Origin: Flavobacterium psychrophilum | GTDB taxonomy: Bacteria; Bacteroidota; Bacteroidia; Flavobacteriales; Flavobacteriaceae | Direction of reading: 5' to 3' | Assembly: GCA_945878515.1 (NCBI GenBank) | Contig: CAMCTL010000111.1 | Location: 1-11,780, forward strand | Length of the DNA: 11,780 nt | Shown here: piece after piece, positions 1 through 7,036 of the stretch | How the letters are laid out: each line of letters begins with the position of its first letter | How positions within the stretch are numbered: the stretch's first letter is position 1 | The notes under the pieces: model-generated | Databases searched by the model: none | Seen by the model: the letters and a program-made list of their open reading frames with translations, nothing else | Told to the model about the DNA's origin: nothing | Translations under genes and position numbers: made by a program

Positions 1-609
1 ATTCAAAAAGTAATTTCAGATTTTAAATCAGCAACTAAAAGAGCGCTCAAAGCGGGTTTTCAAGTTGTTGAAATTCATGCAGCACACGGCTATTTGTTAC
101 ACGAATTCCTTTCGCCTTTATCTAATTTTAGAACGGACGAATACGGCGGAAGCTTCGAAAACAGAATACGTTTGTTGGTGGAAGTTCTAGAAGCCGTACA
201 ATCCGAATGGCCTACCGATTTCCCTTTATTTGTTAGAATCTCTGCAACCGATTGGGCTGATTGCGGTTGGAATGTTGAGGAATCAGTACAACTTTCGAAA
301 ATTCTTAAAGAAAAAGGAGTTGATTTAATAGACGTTTCTTCTGGTGGATTAGTATCACATCAGCAAATTCCGTTGGGACCTAGTTACCAAGTTCCTTTTT
401 CAGAAAGAATAAAAGAAACGGGGATTTTAACAGGAGCAGTCGGTTTAATCACTGAAGCAGCCCAAGCGGAAGAAATCGTTTCCACAGGAAAAGCCGATTT
501 GGTTTTATTTGCCAGAGAATCTTTGAGAAACCCACACCTAGCTTTGGATTTTGCCAAAGAACTCGGTGCTGATTTGTCGTGGCCAAAACAATATGACAGA
601 GCTAAATAG
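1..609 (+). CDS. Old Yellow Enzyme-family NADH:flavin oxidoreductase, C-terminal part (YqjM/NamA-like)
   Basis: This is the C-terminal 202 residues of an FMN-dependent TIM-barrel ene-reductase; the start lies left of the window, and frame 1 is open from base 1. Members reduce activated C=C bonds with NAD(P)H in the cytosol; the natural substrate is not evident. Visible motifs are the substrate-binding pair H26 and H29 in EIHAAHGYLLHEFLSP, followed by the family signature SNFRTDEYGG and ENRIRLL. Later come FVRISATDW, the late-barrel strand DLIDVSSGG, GAVGLIT, and the C-terminal FMN-phosphate region ARESLRNPH. That last region usually reads GR rather than the AR seen here at 171-172. The gene ends with TAG at 607-609. 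No terminator hairpin follows directly; a long palindromic repeat begins about 40 bases on. The family call is secure, the subfamily less so. Confidence 0.92.
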   Translation: MQKVISDFKSATKRALKAGFQVVEIHAAHGYLLHEFLSPLSNFRTDEYGGSFENRIRLLVEVLEAVQSEWPTDFPLFVRISATDWADCGWNVEESVQLSKILKEKGVDLIDVSSGGLVSHQQIPLGPSYQVPFSERIKETGILTGAVGLITEAAQAEEIVSTGKADLVLFARESLRNPHLALDFAKELGADLSWPKQYDRAK

Positions 610-639
610 ATTTTAGAGTTCAGATTTTAGATTTGTTTC

Positions 640-866
640 GCCAGTTCGCTATCGCTCAATGTCATTAAGTTAAGAACTTTTAGCCGTCACTTCGAGTGAT
701 TTCGAATAGTAATGCGACAGCTTTACTATTCAAAATTGTATCGAGAAGCTCTTGACATTAAGGTTCTCGATACATTTTATTAAAAAAAGCTGTCACATTT
801 TTTAATAAAACACTCGAACAGACGAAGAGGAATCCATATCCTGATGACATTGCGCTGCCGCTCAGG
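640..866. repeat. Long nested imperfect palindrome (flavobacterial intergenic repeat)
   Basis: Four matched arm pairs nest around one centre near base 755. They are CAATGTCAT 657-665 with ATGACATTG 844-852; TTCGAGTG 691-698 with CACTCGAA 811-818; GACAGCTT 716-723 with AAGCTGTC 787-794; and GTATCGAGAA 738-747 with TTCTCGATAC 764-773. The arm sums agree to within two bases, so this is a single folded unit of about 200 bp. It has no ORF of note. The size and nested symmetry suggest a MITE- or REP-like dispersed element. I recall similar GTATCGAGAA/TTCGAGTG spacers in Flavobacterium genomes but could not check this. Confidence 0.75.
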
Positions 867-982
867 TTAGATTTGGTGTAGATTAATTCTACATTTTTTA
901 CTTTACGAGGTTTTTAATTTCTGCAATCAAAAATCGTTAATCAAAAATCTGCAATCTATATCGACTATTAAAACTAATTAAA
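867..982. other. Spacer with short direct repeats before the dehydrogenase gene
   Basis: The rest of the 373-base gap holds no gene. AATCAAAAATC occurs at 925-935 and again at 939-949, bracketed by CTGCAATC at both sides. TAGATTTG at 868-875 fits the Bacteroidota -7 box TAnnTTTG. A TTG lies 15 bases before it at 850-852, closer than the usual 17-23, and overlaps the palindrome end, so promoter activity is only possible. Confidence 0.35.
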
Positions 983-2026
983 ATGGATAATATTAAAACT
1001 GCACTCTTATCCTATGGAATGTCCGGAAAAGTTTTTCACGCTCCATTTTTAGAACTTCATCCCGGTTTTGAACTTTTGGGTTCTTGGGAACGGAGCAAAA
1101 AATTAATACAGGAAGATTATCCTGAAGTAAAAAGCTTCCCTAGTTTGGAATCGATTTTAGAGGATAAATCCATCGAATTGGTTATCGTGAACACGCCGAT
1201 TGACACTCATTTTGAATATGCCAAAAAAGTATTGCTCGCCGGAAAACACGCCATTGTCGAAAAAGCATTCACGGCAAATGTTGCCGAAGCAAAGGAACTA
1301 GCAGCTTTATCTAAAGAAAAAGGATTGAAATTATCCGTTTTTCAGAACCGAAGATGGGACAGTGATTTCAAAACGGTAAAAAGTATTATTGATAAAAACG
1401 TTTTGGGAGAAATCGTAGAAGCTGAGTTTCATTTTGACCGATACAATCCTATTTTGAGTCCCAAAGTACATAAGGAAACTGTGAATTCTGGTTCGGGAAT
1501 TATGAAAGATTTGGGACCGCATATTATTGACCAAGCCTTGTATTTGTTTGGTTTGCCCAATGCGGTTTTTGCCGATATCCGATTTACAAGAGAACAAACC
1601 CTAATAAATGATTATTTTGATATTTTGCTATACTATTCAAATTTCAGAGTGCGATTGAAGGCAGGTTTTTTTGTCAGAGAACCCAATTCGTCTTATGTCG
1701 TTCACGGCAAAAAAGGGTCTTTCCTAAAATCGCGTGGCGATGTACAGGAAGACGAATTGAAACTGAGCAAGAAACCCAATTTAACCACTTGGGGAACCGA
1801 AAAAGAAGGTCAAGAAGGACTTTTGCATACAGAAATTGAAGGGAAAATTTTCCGGGAAAAAGTACCCACACTTCAGGGGAATTATTATGACTTTTTTGAG
1901 GGCGTTTATCAGGCTATTTCAAATGGGAAAACTGAACCGGTAACTGCTCAAGATGGCGCAAATGTGATGCGAATTATTGAAGCTGCTTTTGAAAGTAGCG
2001 AAAAAAGAAGAGCCATCGACTTATAA
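983..2026 (+). CDS. Gfo/Idh/MocA-family NAD(P)-dependent oxidoreductase (YdgJ-like)
   Basis: A 347-residue cytosolic dehydrogenase of the Gfo/Idh/MocA family, which oxidises or reduces sugars, polyols and related compounds with NAD(P). The N-terminal Rossmann fold shows the dinucleotide loop YGMSGKVFHAPF (residues 11-22), a variant of GxGxxG seen in YdgJ-type members. E93-K94 in IVEKAFT is the family EKP-type motif, with Lys94 the expected catalytic or binding lysine and Ala in place of Pro. The C-terminal domain has QNRRWD (121-126) and the signature DLGPHIID (176-183), with His180 and Asp183. Length is normal for the family. ATG at 983 is preceded by an A-rich stretch and no clear Shine-Dalgarno, usual in this group. 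The gene stands alone between two palindromic spacers. The substrate cannot be told from sequence. Confidence 0.92.
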   Translation: MDNIKTALLSYGMSGKVFHAPFLELHPGFELLGSWERSKKLIQEDYPEVKSFPSLESILEDKSIELVIVNTPIDTHFEYAKKVLLAGKHAIVEKAFTANVAEAKELAALSKEKGLKLSVFQNRRWDSDFKTVKSIIDKNVLGEIVEAEFHFDRYNPILSPKVHKETVNSGSGIMKDLGPHIIDQALYLFGLPNAVFADIRFTREQTLINDYFDILLYYSNFRVRLKAGFFVREPNSSYVVHGKKGSFLKSRGDVQEDELKLSKKPNLTTWGTEKEGQEGLLHTEIEGKIFREKVPTLQGNYYDFFEGVYQAISNGKTEPVTAQDGANVMRIIEAAFESSEKRRAIDL

Positions 2027-2073
2027 ATAATGTGAATTAGAGGTTGAAACAAAAGGCTATTATTCTTAGGTTT

Positions 2074-2106
2074 AGACCTAACAGGTTTTTAAAACCTGTT
2101 AGGTCT
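2074..2106. repeat. Perfect 16-bp palindrome, terminator-like
   Basis: AGACCTAACAGGTTTT at 2074-2089 is exactly mirrored by AAAACCTGTTAGGTCT at 2091-2106 around a single T. It lies 48 bases after the dehydrogenase stop and could end its transcript. However, the T-run sits inside the stem rather than after it, so it does not look like a standard intrinsic terminator. The AACAGGTTTT motif resembles a dispersed Bacteroidota spacer repeat, recalled and not checked. Confidence 0.7.
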
Positions 2107-2213
2107 GAATTAAGAATTAAAAAGTTATGAATTCAACCCTTGGTTTGCATAAAAAATAATATTGAATTGTTCTGTTAGAAAATGAAATACCAAACATAAA
2201 CAGATGGATTGTG

Positions 2214-2221
2214 TACTTTTG
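2214..2221 (+). promoter_or_regulatory. Candidate -7 promoter box for the MFS gene
   Basis: TACTTTTG matches the Bacteroidota -7 consensus TAnnTTTG and lies 28 bases before the TTG start at 2249. No TTG is present at the expected -33 spacing, so only half of the promoter is supported. Confidence 0.35.
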
Positions 2222-2248
2222 CAGCTTAAATTTTAAAAAGCAACCATT

Positions 2249-3460
2249 TTGATAGATTTAAATTTTATTGGCAACTTTAAAGCGAAAGGCAAGTACAAGA
2301 AAACGTATCGTGACGCCAAACAATCCTATTTGAACCGAATTCGTTGGGGCATTTCTATGTTTTATTTTGGTATGGGTTTGTGTTTTTCCAGTTGGGCAAG
2401 CCGAATTCCTACTATCAAAGCCGATTTGCAATTAAGTGATGGCGAACTAGGAACTATTTTATTTGCATTGCCAGTTGGACAGTTGATAATGATGTTTTTT
2501 TCGGGCAAATTAGTGACTCGCTTTGGTAGTGATCGCATCCTTCTGTTTTCAATTATAATGTATGTTTTTAGTTTGACGAATATCGGTTTGGCTCAAAACT
2601 CTTGGCAATTGGCTCTCGGATTGGTTTCTTTTGGGATATTTGGCAACTTGACTAATATTTCAATCAACACACAAGGAGTTTACACCGAAGGGCTTTTCAA
2701 GAGAGCAATTATGTCCTCTTTTCACGGAATGTGGAGTTTGGCAGGATTTACCGGTGCGTTAGTTGGACTGGGAATGTTGGCGCTAAAAATCTCGACTTAT
2801 ATGCACTTTGTTATTGTGGCTTTCGTAGTATTACTTTTTGCGGTCATCAATTTCAAATATTTAATAAAAGCCAAAGAAAAAGTTCACACTGAAAAGAAAA
2901 AAACATTCAGAAAACCCGATATGTCATTGATTTTATTAGGAGTTATTGGTTTTTGTTGTATGGCGAGCGAAGGAATTATGTTCGATTGGAGTGGTGTTTA
3001 TTTTAAAGATGTCGTAAAAGCTCCAGGTCCATTAATTGTTATTGGATATACTTCTTTTATGATTATGATGGCGAGCGGACGTTTTTTAGGTGGCCGTTTA
3101 ATCGATAAATTTGGACGAAAAACCGTGATGCAAATCAGCGGAGTAATGATATCCTTGGGCTTGTATATAGCTGTAATTTTCCCTTATATCATTCCGTGTA
3201 CTATTGCTTTTATGATTGTAGGTTTGGGCGTTTCTACCGTAATTCCTACTCTTTATAGTATTGCAGGTAAGCATCCAACAATCCCTACTGGCGAAGCACT
3301 AACAGCAGTTTCCAGCGTAAGTTTTCTAGGATTTTTGATGGGGCCACCTGTTATTGGGCATATTTCGGAACTGTTTGGGTTACAATTTTCATTTGCTTTT
3401 ATCGGGATGTTTGGGATTTTGATTGCTTTCTTGGTCAAAAAAGTTAAAGCAATAGAATAA
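2249..3460 (+). CDS. MFS transporter, YbjJ-like
   Basis: A 403-residue inner-membrane major facilitator with about twelve hydrophobic helices. After a basic N-terminal tail (about 1-32), helix 1 runs into FSSWASRIPTIK (about 46-57). That segment, with LSDGELGTILFALPVGQL, is typical of the YbjJ-like branch. The loop 2-3 signature appears as GKLVTRFGSDRI (about 86-97), and its second-half counterpart as GGRLIDKFGRK (about 281-291). This is the duplicated G-x(3)-[DR]-x-G-[RS] pattern expected of MFS proteins. A charged central loop (KAKEKVHTEKKKTFRKP) separates the halves. The start is TTG at 2249, since an in-frame TAA lies at 2234-2236; the next in-frame start, ATG at 2357, would remove part of helix 1. 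The transported substrate is unknown. Confidence 0.88.
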   Translation: MIDLNFIGNFKAKGKYKKTYRDAKQSYLNRIRWGISMFYFGMGLCFSSWASRIPTIKADLQLSDGELGTILFALPVGQLIMMFFSGKLVTRFGSDRILLFSIIMYVFSLTNIGLAQNSWQLALGLVSFGIFGNLTNISINTQGVYTEGLFKRAIMSSFHGMWSLAGFTGALVGLGMLALKISTYMHFVIVAFVVLLFAVINFKYLIKAKEKVHTEKKKTFRKPDMSLILLGVIGFCCMASEGIMFDWSGVYFKDVVKAPGPLIVIGYTSFMIMMASGRFLGGRLIDKFGRKTVMQISGVMISLGLYIAVIFPYIIPCTIAFMIVGLGVSTVIPTLYSIAGKHPTIPTGEALTAVSSVSFLGFLMGPPVIGHISELFGLQFSFAFIGMFGILIAFLVKKVKAIE

Positions 3461-3478
3461 AAATGCTTTAGTTATTTT

Positions 3479-3600
3479 ACCGCAGATTCGCAGATTTTAT
3501 AAAATAGTTCAACATAAAACGGACTGATTTTAGCTGATTTATTCGAAATTAATCTTTACTCAATCATAAAATTAAAAATGGAAATCTGCGAATCTGCGGT
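3479..3600. repeat. 122-bp element bounded by perfect 19-bp inverted repeats
   Basis: ACCGCAGATTCGCAGATTT at 3479-3497 is repeated exactly in inverse at 3582-3600, with 84 bases of AT-rich sequence between. The arms themselves contain a short direct duplication (GCAGATT). The unit occupies most of the spacer between the MFS gene and hflX and has no coding capacity. It looks like a dispersed intergenic repeat or MITE, and could also fold at the 3' end of the MFS transcript. Confidence 0.75.
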
Positions 3601-3656
3601 CAAAGTGAAAATTTATACTTTTACCATGAAACGTCCATAAGTCCCTCGTAAATCAT

Positions 3657-3664
3657 TAAATTTG
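3657..3664 (+). promoter_or_regulatory. Candidate -7 promoter box for hflX
   Basis: TAAATTTG matches TAnnTTTG and would start transcription about ten bases before the hflX ATG at 3681, giving a very short leader. No good -33 TTG is seen at the usual distance, so support is partial. Confidence 0.35.
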
Positions 3665-3680
3665 TACCTTATTCAAAGAC

Positions 3681-4913
3681 ATGTTAGAAAAAGAAATAAT
3701 CAATTTTGAAAAAACGGCCATTGTTGGTATGGTTACCCAAAACCAAAGCGAGGATAAACTCAACGAATATCTAGACGAATTGGAGTTTTTGACTTTTACC
3801 GCTGGTGGTGAAGTGGTGAAACGGTTTTGGCAAAAAATGGACAAACCCAATCCAAAGACTTTTTTAGGAACCGGAAAAATAGATGAAATCAATCTTTTTG
3901 TAAAAGAAAACAACATTTCATCTCTAGTATTCGATGATGAATTGACGCCTTCGCAACAAAAAAATATTTCCAAAATAATAGATTGTAAAATCCTTGATAG
4001 AACCAATCTTATCCTTGATATTTTTGCGCAAAGAGCCGAAACTTCCTATGCCAGAACACAAGTAGAATTGGCGCAATGTATCTATTTGTTGCCAAGATTG
4101 TCGGGTTTATGGACGCACTTGGAACGCCAAAAAGGGGGAATCGGGATGCGTGGACCGGGAGAAACAGAGATTGAAACCGATAGACGTATTGTTCGCGATA
4201 GAATCTCTTTACTAAAAGAAAAAATAAAATCCATCGACAAGCAAATGGGAACCCAAAGAGGCAATCGCGGCGCTATGGTTCGTGTCGCTTTGGTGGGTTA
4301 TACCAATGTTGGAAAATCGACTTTGATGAATGCCATTGGCAAAAGCGATGTCTTTGTAGAGAACAAACTTTTTGCGACTTTAGACACCACCGTTCGAAAA
4401 GTGGTGATTAAAAACTTGCCTTTTTTGCTTTCAGACACAGTAGGTTTTATTCGAAAACTGCCAACACAACTAGTAGATTCTTTCAAAAGTACGCTCGATG
4501 AGGTTCGCGAAGCCGATTTGCTTTTGCACGTTGTCGATATTTCGCATCCAGAATTCGAAGATCATATTGCATCGGTAAACCAAACTTTGTTGGACATCAA
4601 AGCAAACAACAAACCCGTGATTATGGTTTTTAACAAAATTGATGCTTACAAGCATTTGACCATCGACGAAGATGATTTGATGACCGAAAAAACGCCAAGA
4701 CATTTCACCCTCGAAGAATGGAAAGAAACTTGGATGCACCGCGTAGGCGAAGAAAACGCCTTGTTTATTTCTGCAACCAACAAGCAAAATTTTGAAGAAT
4801 TTCGAGAAAGAGTTTACGAAGCGGTGCGACAAATTCACATCACTCGTTTTCCTTACAATAAGTTTTTGTATCCTGATTATAAGGATGCTGTTGAGAAAGA
4901 AGAAAATGAATAA
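3681..4913 (+). CDS. hflX: Ribosome-associated GTPase HflX
   Basis: A 410-residue HflX, the translational GTPase that binds the 50S subunit and splits or rescues stalled ribosomes in other bacteria. The N-terminal HflX domain (about 1-195) has FLGTGKIDEI, VFDDELTPSQQKN and the conserved ARTQVELAQ. The glycine-rich GGIGMRGPGETEIETDRR leads into a basic linker helix. The GTPase domain is complete: G1 GYTNVGKST (206-214), G2 ATLDTTVR, G3 DTVGF (252-256), G4 NKID (318-321) and G5 SAT (364-366). Length is normal for the family. Its codons are clearly richer in G+C than those of the block downstream. It is transcribed alone, with a candidate promoter box just upstream and a hairpin terminator at its end. 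The identification is secure. Confidence 0.97.
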   Translation: MLEKEIINFEKTAIVGMVTQNQSEDKLNEYLDELEFLTFTAGGEVVKRFWQKMDKPNPKTFLGTGKIDEINLFVKENNISSLVFDDELTPSQQKNISKIIDCKILDRTNLILDIFAQRAETSYARTQVELAQCIYLLPRLSGLWTHLERQKGGIGMRGPGETEIETDRRIVRDRISLLKEKIKSIDKQMGTQRGNRGAMVRVALVGYTNVGKSTLMNAIGKSDVFVENKLFATLDTTVRKVVIKNLPFLLSDTVGFIRKLPTQLVDSFKSTLDEVREADLLLHVVDISHPEFEDHIASVNQTLLDIKANNKPVIMVFNKIDAYKHLTIDEDDLMTEKTPRHFTLEEWKETWMHRVGEENALFISATNKQNFEEFRERVYEAVRQIHITRFPYNKFLYPDYKDAVEKEENE

Positions 4914-4936
4914 TTTTCCCAAGACACAAATACAAC

Positions 4937-4971
4937 AATCCCTTTTGAATTTTTCATCAGGGATTTTTTTT
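4937..4971 (+). terminator. Intrinsic terminator of hflX
   Basis: AATCCCT (4937-4943) pairs with AGGGATT (4959-4965), followed by an uninterrupted T-run to 4971. It starts 24 bases after the hflX stop. Confidence 0.75.
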
Positions 4972-5123
4972 GGAAATGACCCTTCTTTTTTCAGTGATTT
5001 GTAAGAAAAAATGAAAAAAGAAGCTTTCAGCTATCAAAATCTATTTTGGATAGAAATATAAAGTTTGTTACGCGAGTTAACTGCTAATTTATCAGCAATG
5101 ACGATGTTTCTACAATTATTTTT
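4972..5123. other. Gene-free spacer with a second hairpin and the left edge of the accessory block
   Basis: No gene is seen. CTTCTTTTTTCA (4982-4993) and TGAAAAAAGAAG (5012-5023) form a perfect 12-bp inverted pair with an 18-base loop. It could terminate transcripts in either direction, including the - strand three-gene block. Next come TAAAGTTTGTT at 5059-5069 and GTTAACTGCTA at 5076-5086. Both recur at the other side of the block, the second in inverted orientation. Confidence 0.5.
5076..5086. repeat. Left member of an inverted repeat flanking the three-gene block
   Basis: GTTAACTGCTA is the exact reverse complement of 7149-7159. Allowing one mismatch, the match extends four more bases inward (ATTT here, GTTT on the reversed right copy). 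An 11-base direct repeat, TAAAGTTTGTT, lies just outside at 5059-5069 and recurs at 7197-7207. Confidence 0.55.
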
Positions 5124-5675
5124 TTAAAGTAATTCATCACCTGTCCAATCATCCAATTCAGGATTTTTGTCCTTATAAAGTCTTGTTGACTTTATCATTT
5201 TCTGAATTTTATTATTTATTTCGGCAGGTAACTCTTCTCCTGATATTACAGTATAACCAATTTTAATATCTGAATGAAATGGGTTATAATCACTTACTTC
5301 ATTTTTAGGAGTGTAAACTATATCAGAATCTGCGTTCCTAATATCTATAGTGTTTATTATTCCAAAACCAAAATAATTTCTAGTGCTATTTTGCATTTTC
5401 AATGCAATAGCTTTTAAGAAATTAGCATTTGTAAAGTCTAATCTATTCACAGAAACTTCATCATAACCTGAAGGAGGCCTATAACAGTTAGATTTTAATT
5501 TTCCAGTTTTAGGATTTACGTTTATTGGAGAAAACACAAATCTTGAAATTTTCTCATCGTCTGTTATTTCTTGTGGTAAATCAATTGTTTCAGTCGGATC
5601 AATTGAATTTTCTTCTTTTTTTTCTCTTTTAAATCGCTTTAATAAACGTAGAAAGTAATTTAGAATTTTCTTCAT
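5124..5675 (-). CDS. Conserved protein of unknown function, third gene of the accessory block
   Basis: A 183-residue protein with no recognised catalytic motif. Residues 1-22 form a basic amphipathic stretch (MKKILNYFLRLLKRFKREKK) that could bind a membrane surface or a nucleic acid, and a polar linker follows to about 42. The folded part has SRFVFSPINVNPKTGKLK (44-61), a Pro-rich YRPPSGYDEVSVNR (65-78), and NPFHSDIKIG (131-140) with His134 and Asp136. This order of 'R-[FY]-V, SV-x-R, H-x-D/N-I' resembles an uncharacterised family I recall from accessory gene clusters in other bacteria, not checked. The start codon lies 47 bases inside the preceding gene, which implies translational coupling. 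Base composition is low in G+C, like its two partners. That it is a gene is well supported; its role is unknown. Confidence 0.72.
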   Translation of the reverse strand: MKKILNYFLRLLKRFKREKKEENSIDPTETIDLPQEITDDEKISRFVFSPINVNPKTGKLKSNCYRPPSGYDEVSVNRLDFTNANFLKAIALKMQNSTRNYFGFGIINTIDIRNADSDIVYTPKNEVSDYNPFHSDIKIGYTVISGEELPAEINNKIQKMIKSTRLYKDKNPELDDWTGDELL

Positions 5676-6273
5676 TTACAACTTGTTTATTAAAATAATT
5701 GGTCTCAATCGAATTAAAGGTAACATAATACGAAAAAGTAGCATTTCCAACTTCAAGAAAAACAGCTTCATCTTCTTCATTATACCACTCAAAAGTTATA
5801 GTGCCGTTTGGATTGGGATAAAAATCTTTTACTGAACAGAATAAATCATCTCCAACTAAATCTAATAAAAGAATAGCATTGGATGCACTTTTAACTTCTA
5901 ATGGTATAGAATCAAATCCATCCCAGTTATTGTTTAAGCTTTTAAATGATAATATGCTTTCAATAATTGAGTATTTAGAAAAGTAATTTTTATTAATATA
6001 GTTAATCTTGTCAACATAATTAGAAATATCATTCCCTATTCTTTGAGTACATTCTATTGAATCCTTTGTTGCATTATCAAAAACTTGATAATTATTAAAA
6101 TCATTAGCGTGTGCTAAAACAGATGTTCCTAAAAAAAGTGAAGTTAAGACTATATTACCTCTTAAACCAAAACCTTTATTTTCTCGGATATTATTTAAAA
6201 AGTTGTCTTGTTCTGAATAATCAAAACTAGTACTAACTAATAAATCATTATCTAATATTTCAATGTTATCCAT
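5629..6273 (-). CDS. NWDGF-motif protein of unknown function, second gene of the accessory block
   Basis: A 214-residue protein. The C-terminal half carries NNNWDGFDSIPLEVKSASNAILLL (114-137) and then PNPNGTITFEWYNEEDEAVFLEVG (153-176). This pattern, N-W-D-G-[YF] followed by a beta-rich G-x-I-x-[FL]-x-W segment, recurs in small accessory proteins of unknown function. An odd hydrophobic segment, IVLTSLFLGTSVLAHA (41-56), has the look of a signal peptide ending in AHA. It sits 40 residues in, after an acidic leader. It may be a membrane helix, or may mean that a later start is used. The start ATG overlaps the end of the upstream gene by eight bases (ATGGATAA), so translation is coupled. It probably works together with the genes on either side. 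Confidence 0.75.
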   Translation of the reverse strand: MDNIEILDNDLLVSTSFDYSEQDNFLNNIRENKGFGLRGNIVLTSLFLGTSVLAHANDFNNYQVFDNATKDSIECTQRIGNDISNYVDKINYINKNYFSKYSIIESILSFKSLNNNWDGFDSIPLEVKSASNAILLLDLVGDDLFCSVKDFYPNPNGTITFEWYNEEDEAVFLEVGNATFSYYVTFNSIETNYFNKQVVNEENSKLLSTFIKAI

Positions 6274-7036
6274 TATTCAATAAATTTTTAGTGTTTTCAT
6301 TAATTACCCAATCAAACACATTAAATATTTCAGAATTGATTTTACTTGATTCATTTAAAATTTCAAGTAATAAAATTTGATTTTTATTTGCAATTTCAAT
6401 GTCAATAATTAGTTGACCTCTTTCTCCATTTAATTGTGGTAAAATATTCATTCCATATTTTAAATTTAAAAAATAACTTTCATTTACAAAATTTACAGAA
6501 TGTATATTGTGATTAATGTTATTCATATTAGGAAAAGCATCATTATTATTTATCAATGCTTTGTTTAATAGTAAATCCAAAATACCATTTGGATTGTCAT
6601 TATTCTTAAATTCAACAATATTAATTTTCCTTATTGAAAATCTATTTACTTTTTCAATATTGCAAATGTTTAAAAACTCAATAATACTTTCTAAATCAGA
6701 CAAAATCGAATCATATCTACTATAAACACCCCCTTCTACAGAGAAATTTAAAGAAGTTTCGCTAATATTAATCTCTTTTTGCCCATCAAGTGATTTCAAA
6801 ATGATATTATCTCCTTCTTCAATATGCTGAAAATTTGTTTTTTCTTTATCTATTGAAATCTGAAATCCTTTTCCTTTTCCTAAATTAAATCTCGGAAAAG
6901 TATCTTTAAACAAAAGTTCTATTTGGCTGGAATTATCTTTTAAATTCTTACAAGAACTATATTGAATTTGAAAAAAAACTTTTCTTAAAAAATTTTTTTT
7001 ATATTCTTTTCTCTCAACTGATTGAAATCCAAACAC
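6266..7036 (-). CDS. TIGR04255-like family protein, first gene of the accessory block
   Basis: A 256-residue protein that I place in the sporadically distributed TIGR04255 family, whose function is unknown. Matching features are the N-terminal YKKNFLRKVFFQIQYSS (12-28; family style Y-x-K-x-P-L-x-E-V-x-F-Q), FPRF (47-50), and the central RFSIRKINIVEF (132-143; style R-[IL]-G-[LV]-R-Y-[IL]-N). The C-terminal LEILNESSKINSEIFNVFDWVINENTKNLLN also fits, as does the typical length of about 260. The start is GTG at 7034-7036; an in-frame TAG lies nine bases upstream and no nearer ATG exists. A sampled 60-base line is about 25% G+C, against 47% in a sampled hflX line, which suggests acquisition by transfer. 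It heads a tight three-gene set on the - strand. The gene call is strong and the family assignment moderate. Confidence 0.72.
   Translation of the reverse strand: MFGFQSVERKEYKKNFLRKVFFQIQYSSCKNLKDNSSQIELLFKDTFPRFNLGKGKGFQISIDKEKTNFQHIEEGDNIILKSLDGQKEINISETSLNFSVEGGVYSRYDSILSDLESIIEFLNICNIEKVNRFSIRKINIVEFKNNDNPNGILDLLLNKALINNNDAFPNMNNINHNIHSVNFVNESYFLNLKYGMNILPQLNGERGQLIIDIEIANKNQILLLEILNESSKINSEIFNVFDWVINENTKNLLNNG

Noticed and set aside
4470..4922. 150-residue open frame on the - strand inside hflX
   Set aside because: It is fully antisense to a complete, well-conserved GTPase gene and has no recognisable motif.
4792..5004. 70-residue + strand frame running past the hflX stop
   Set aside because: Most of it overlaps hflX in another frame, and the rest crosses the terminator hairpin.
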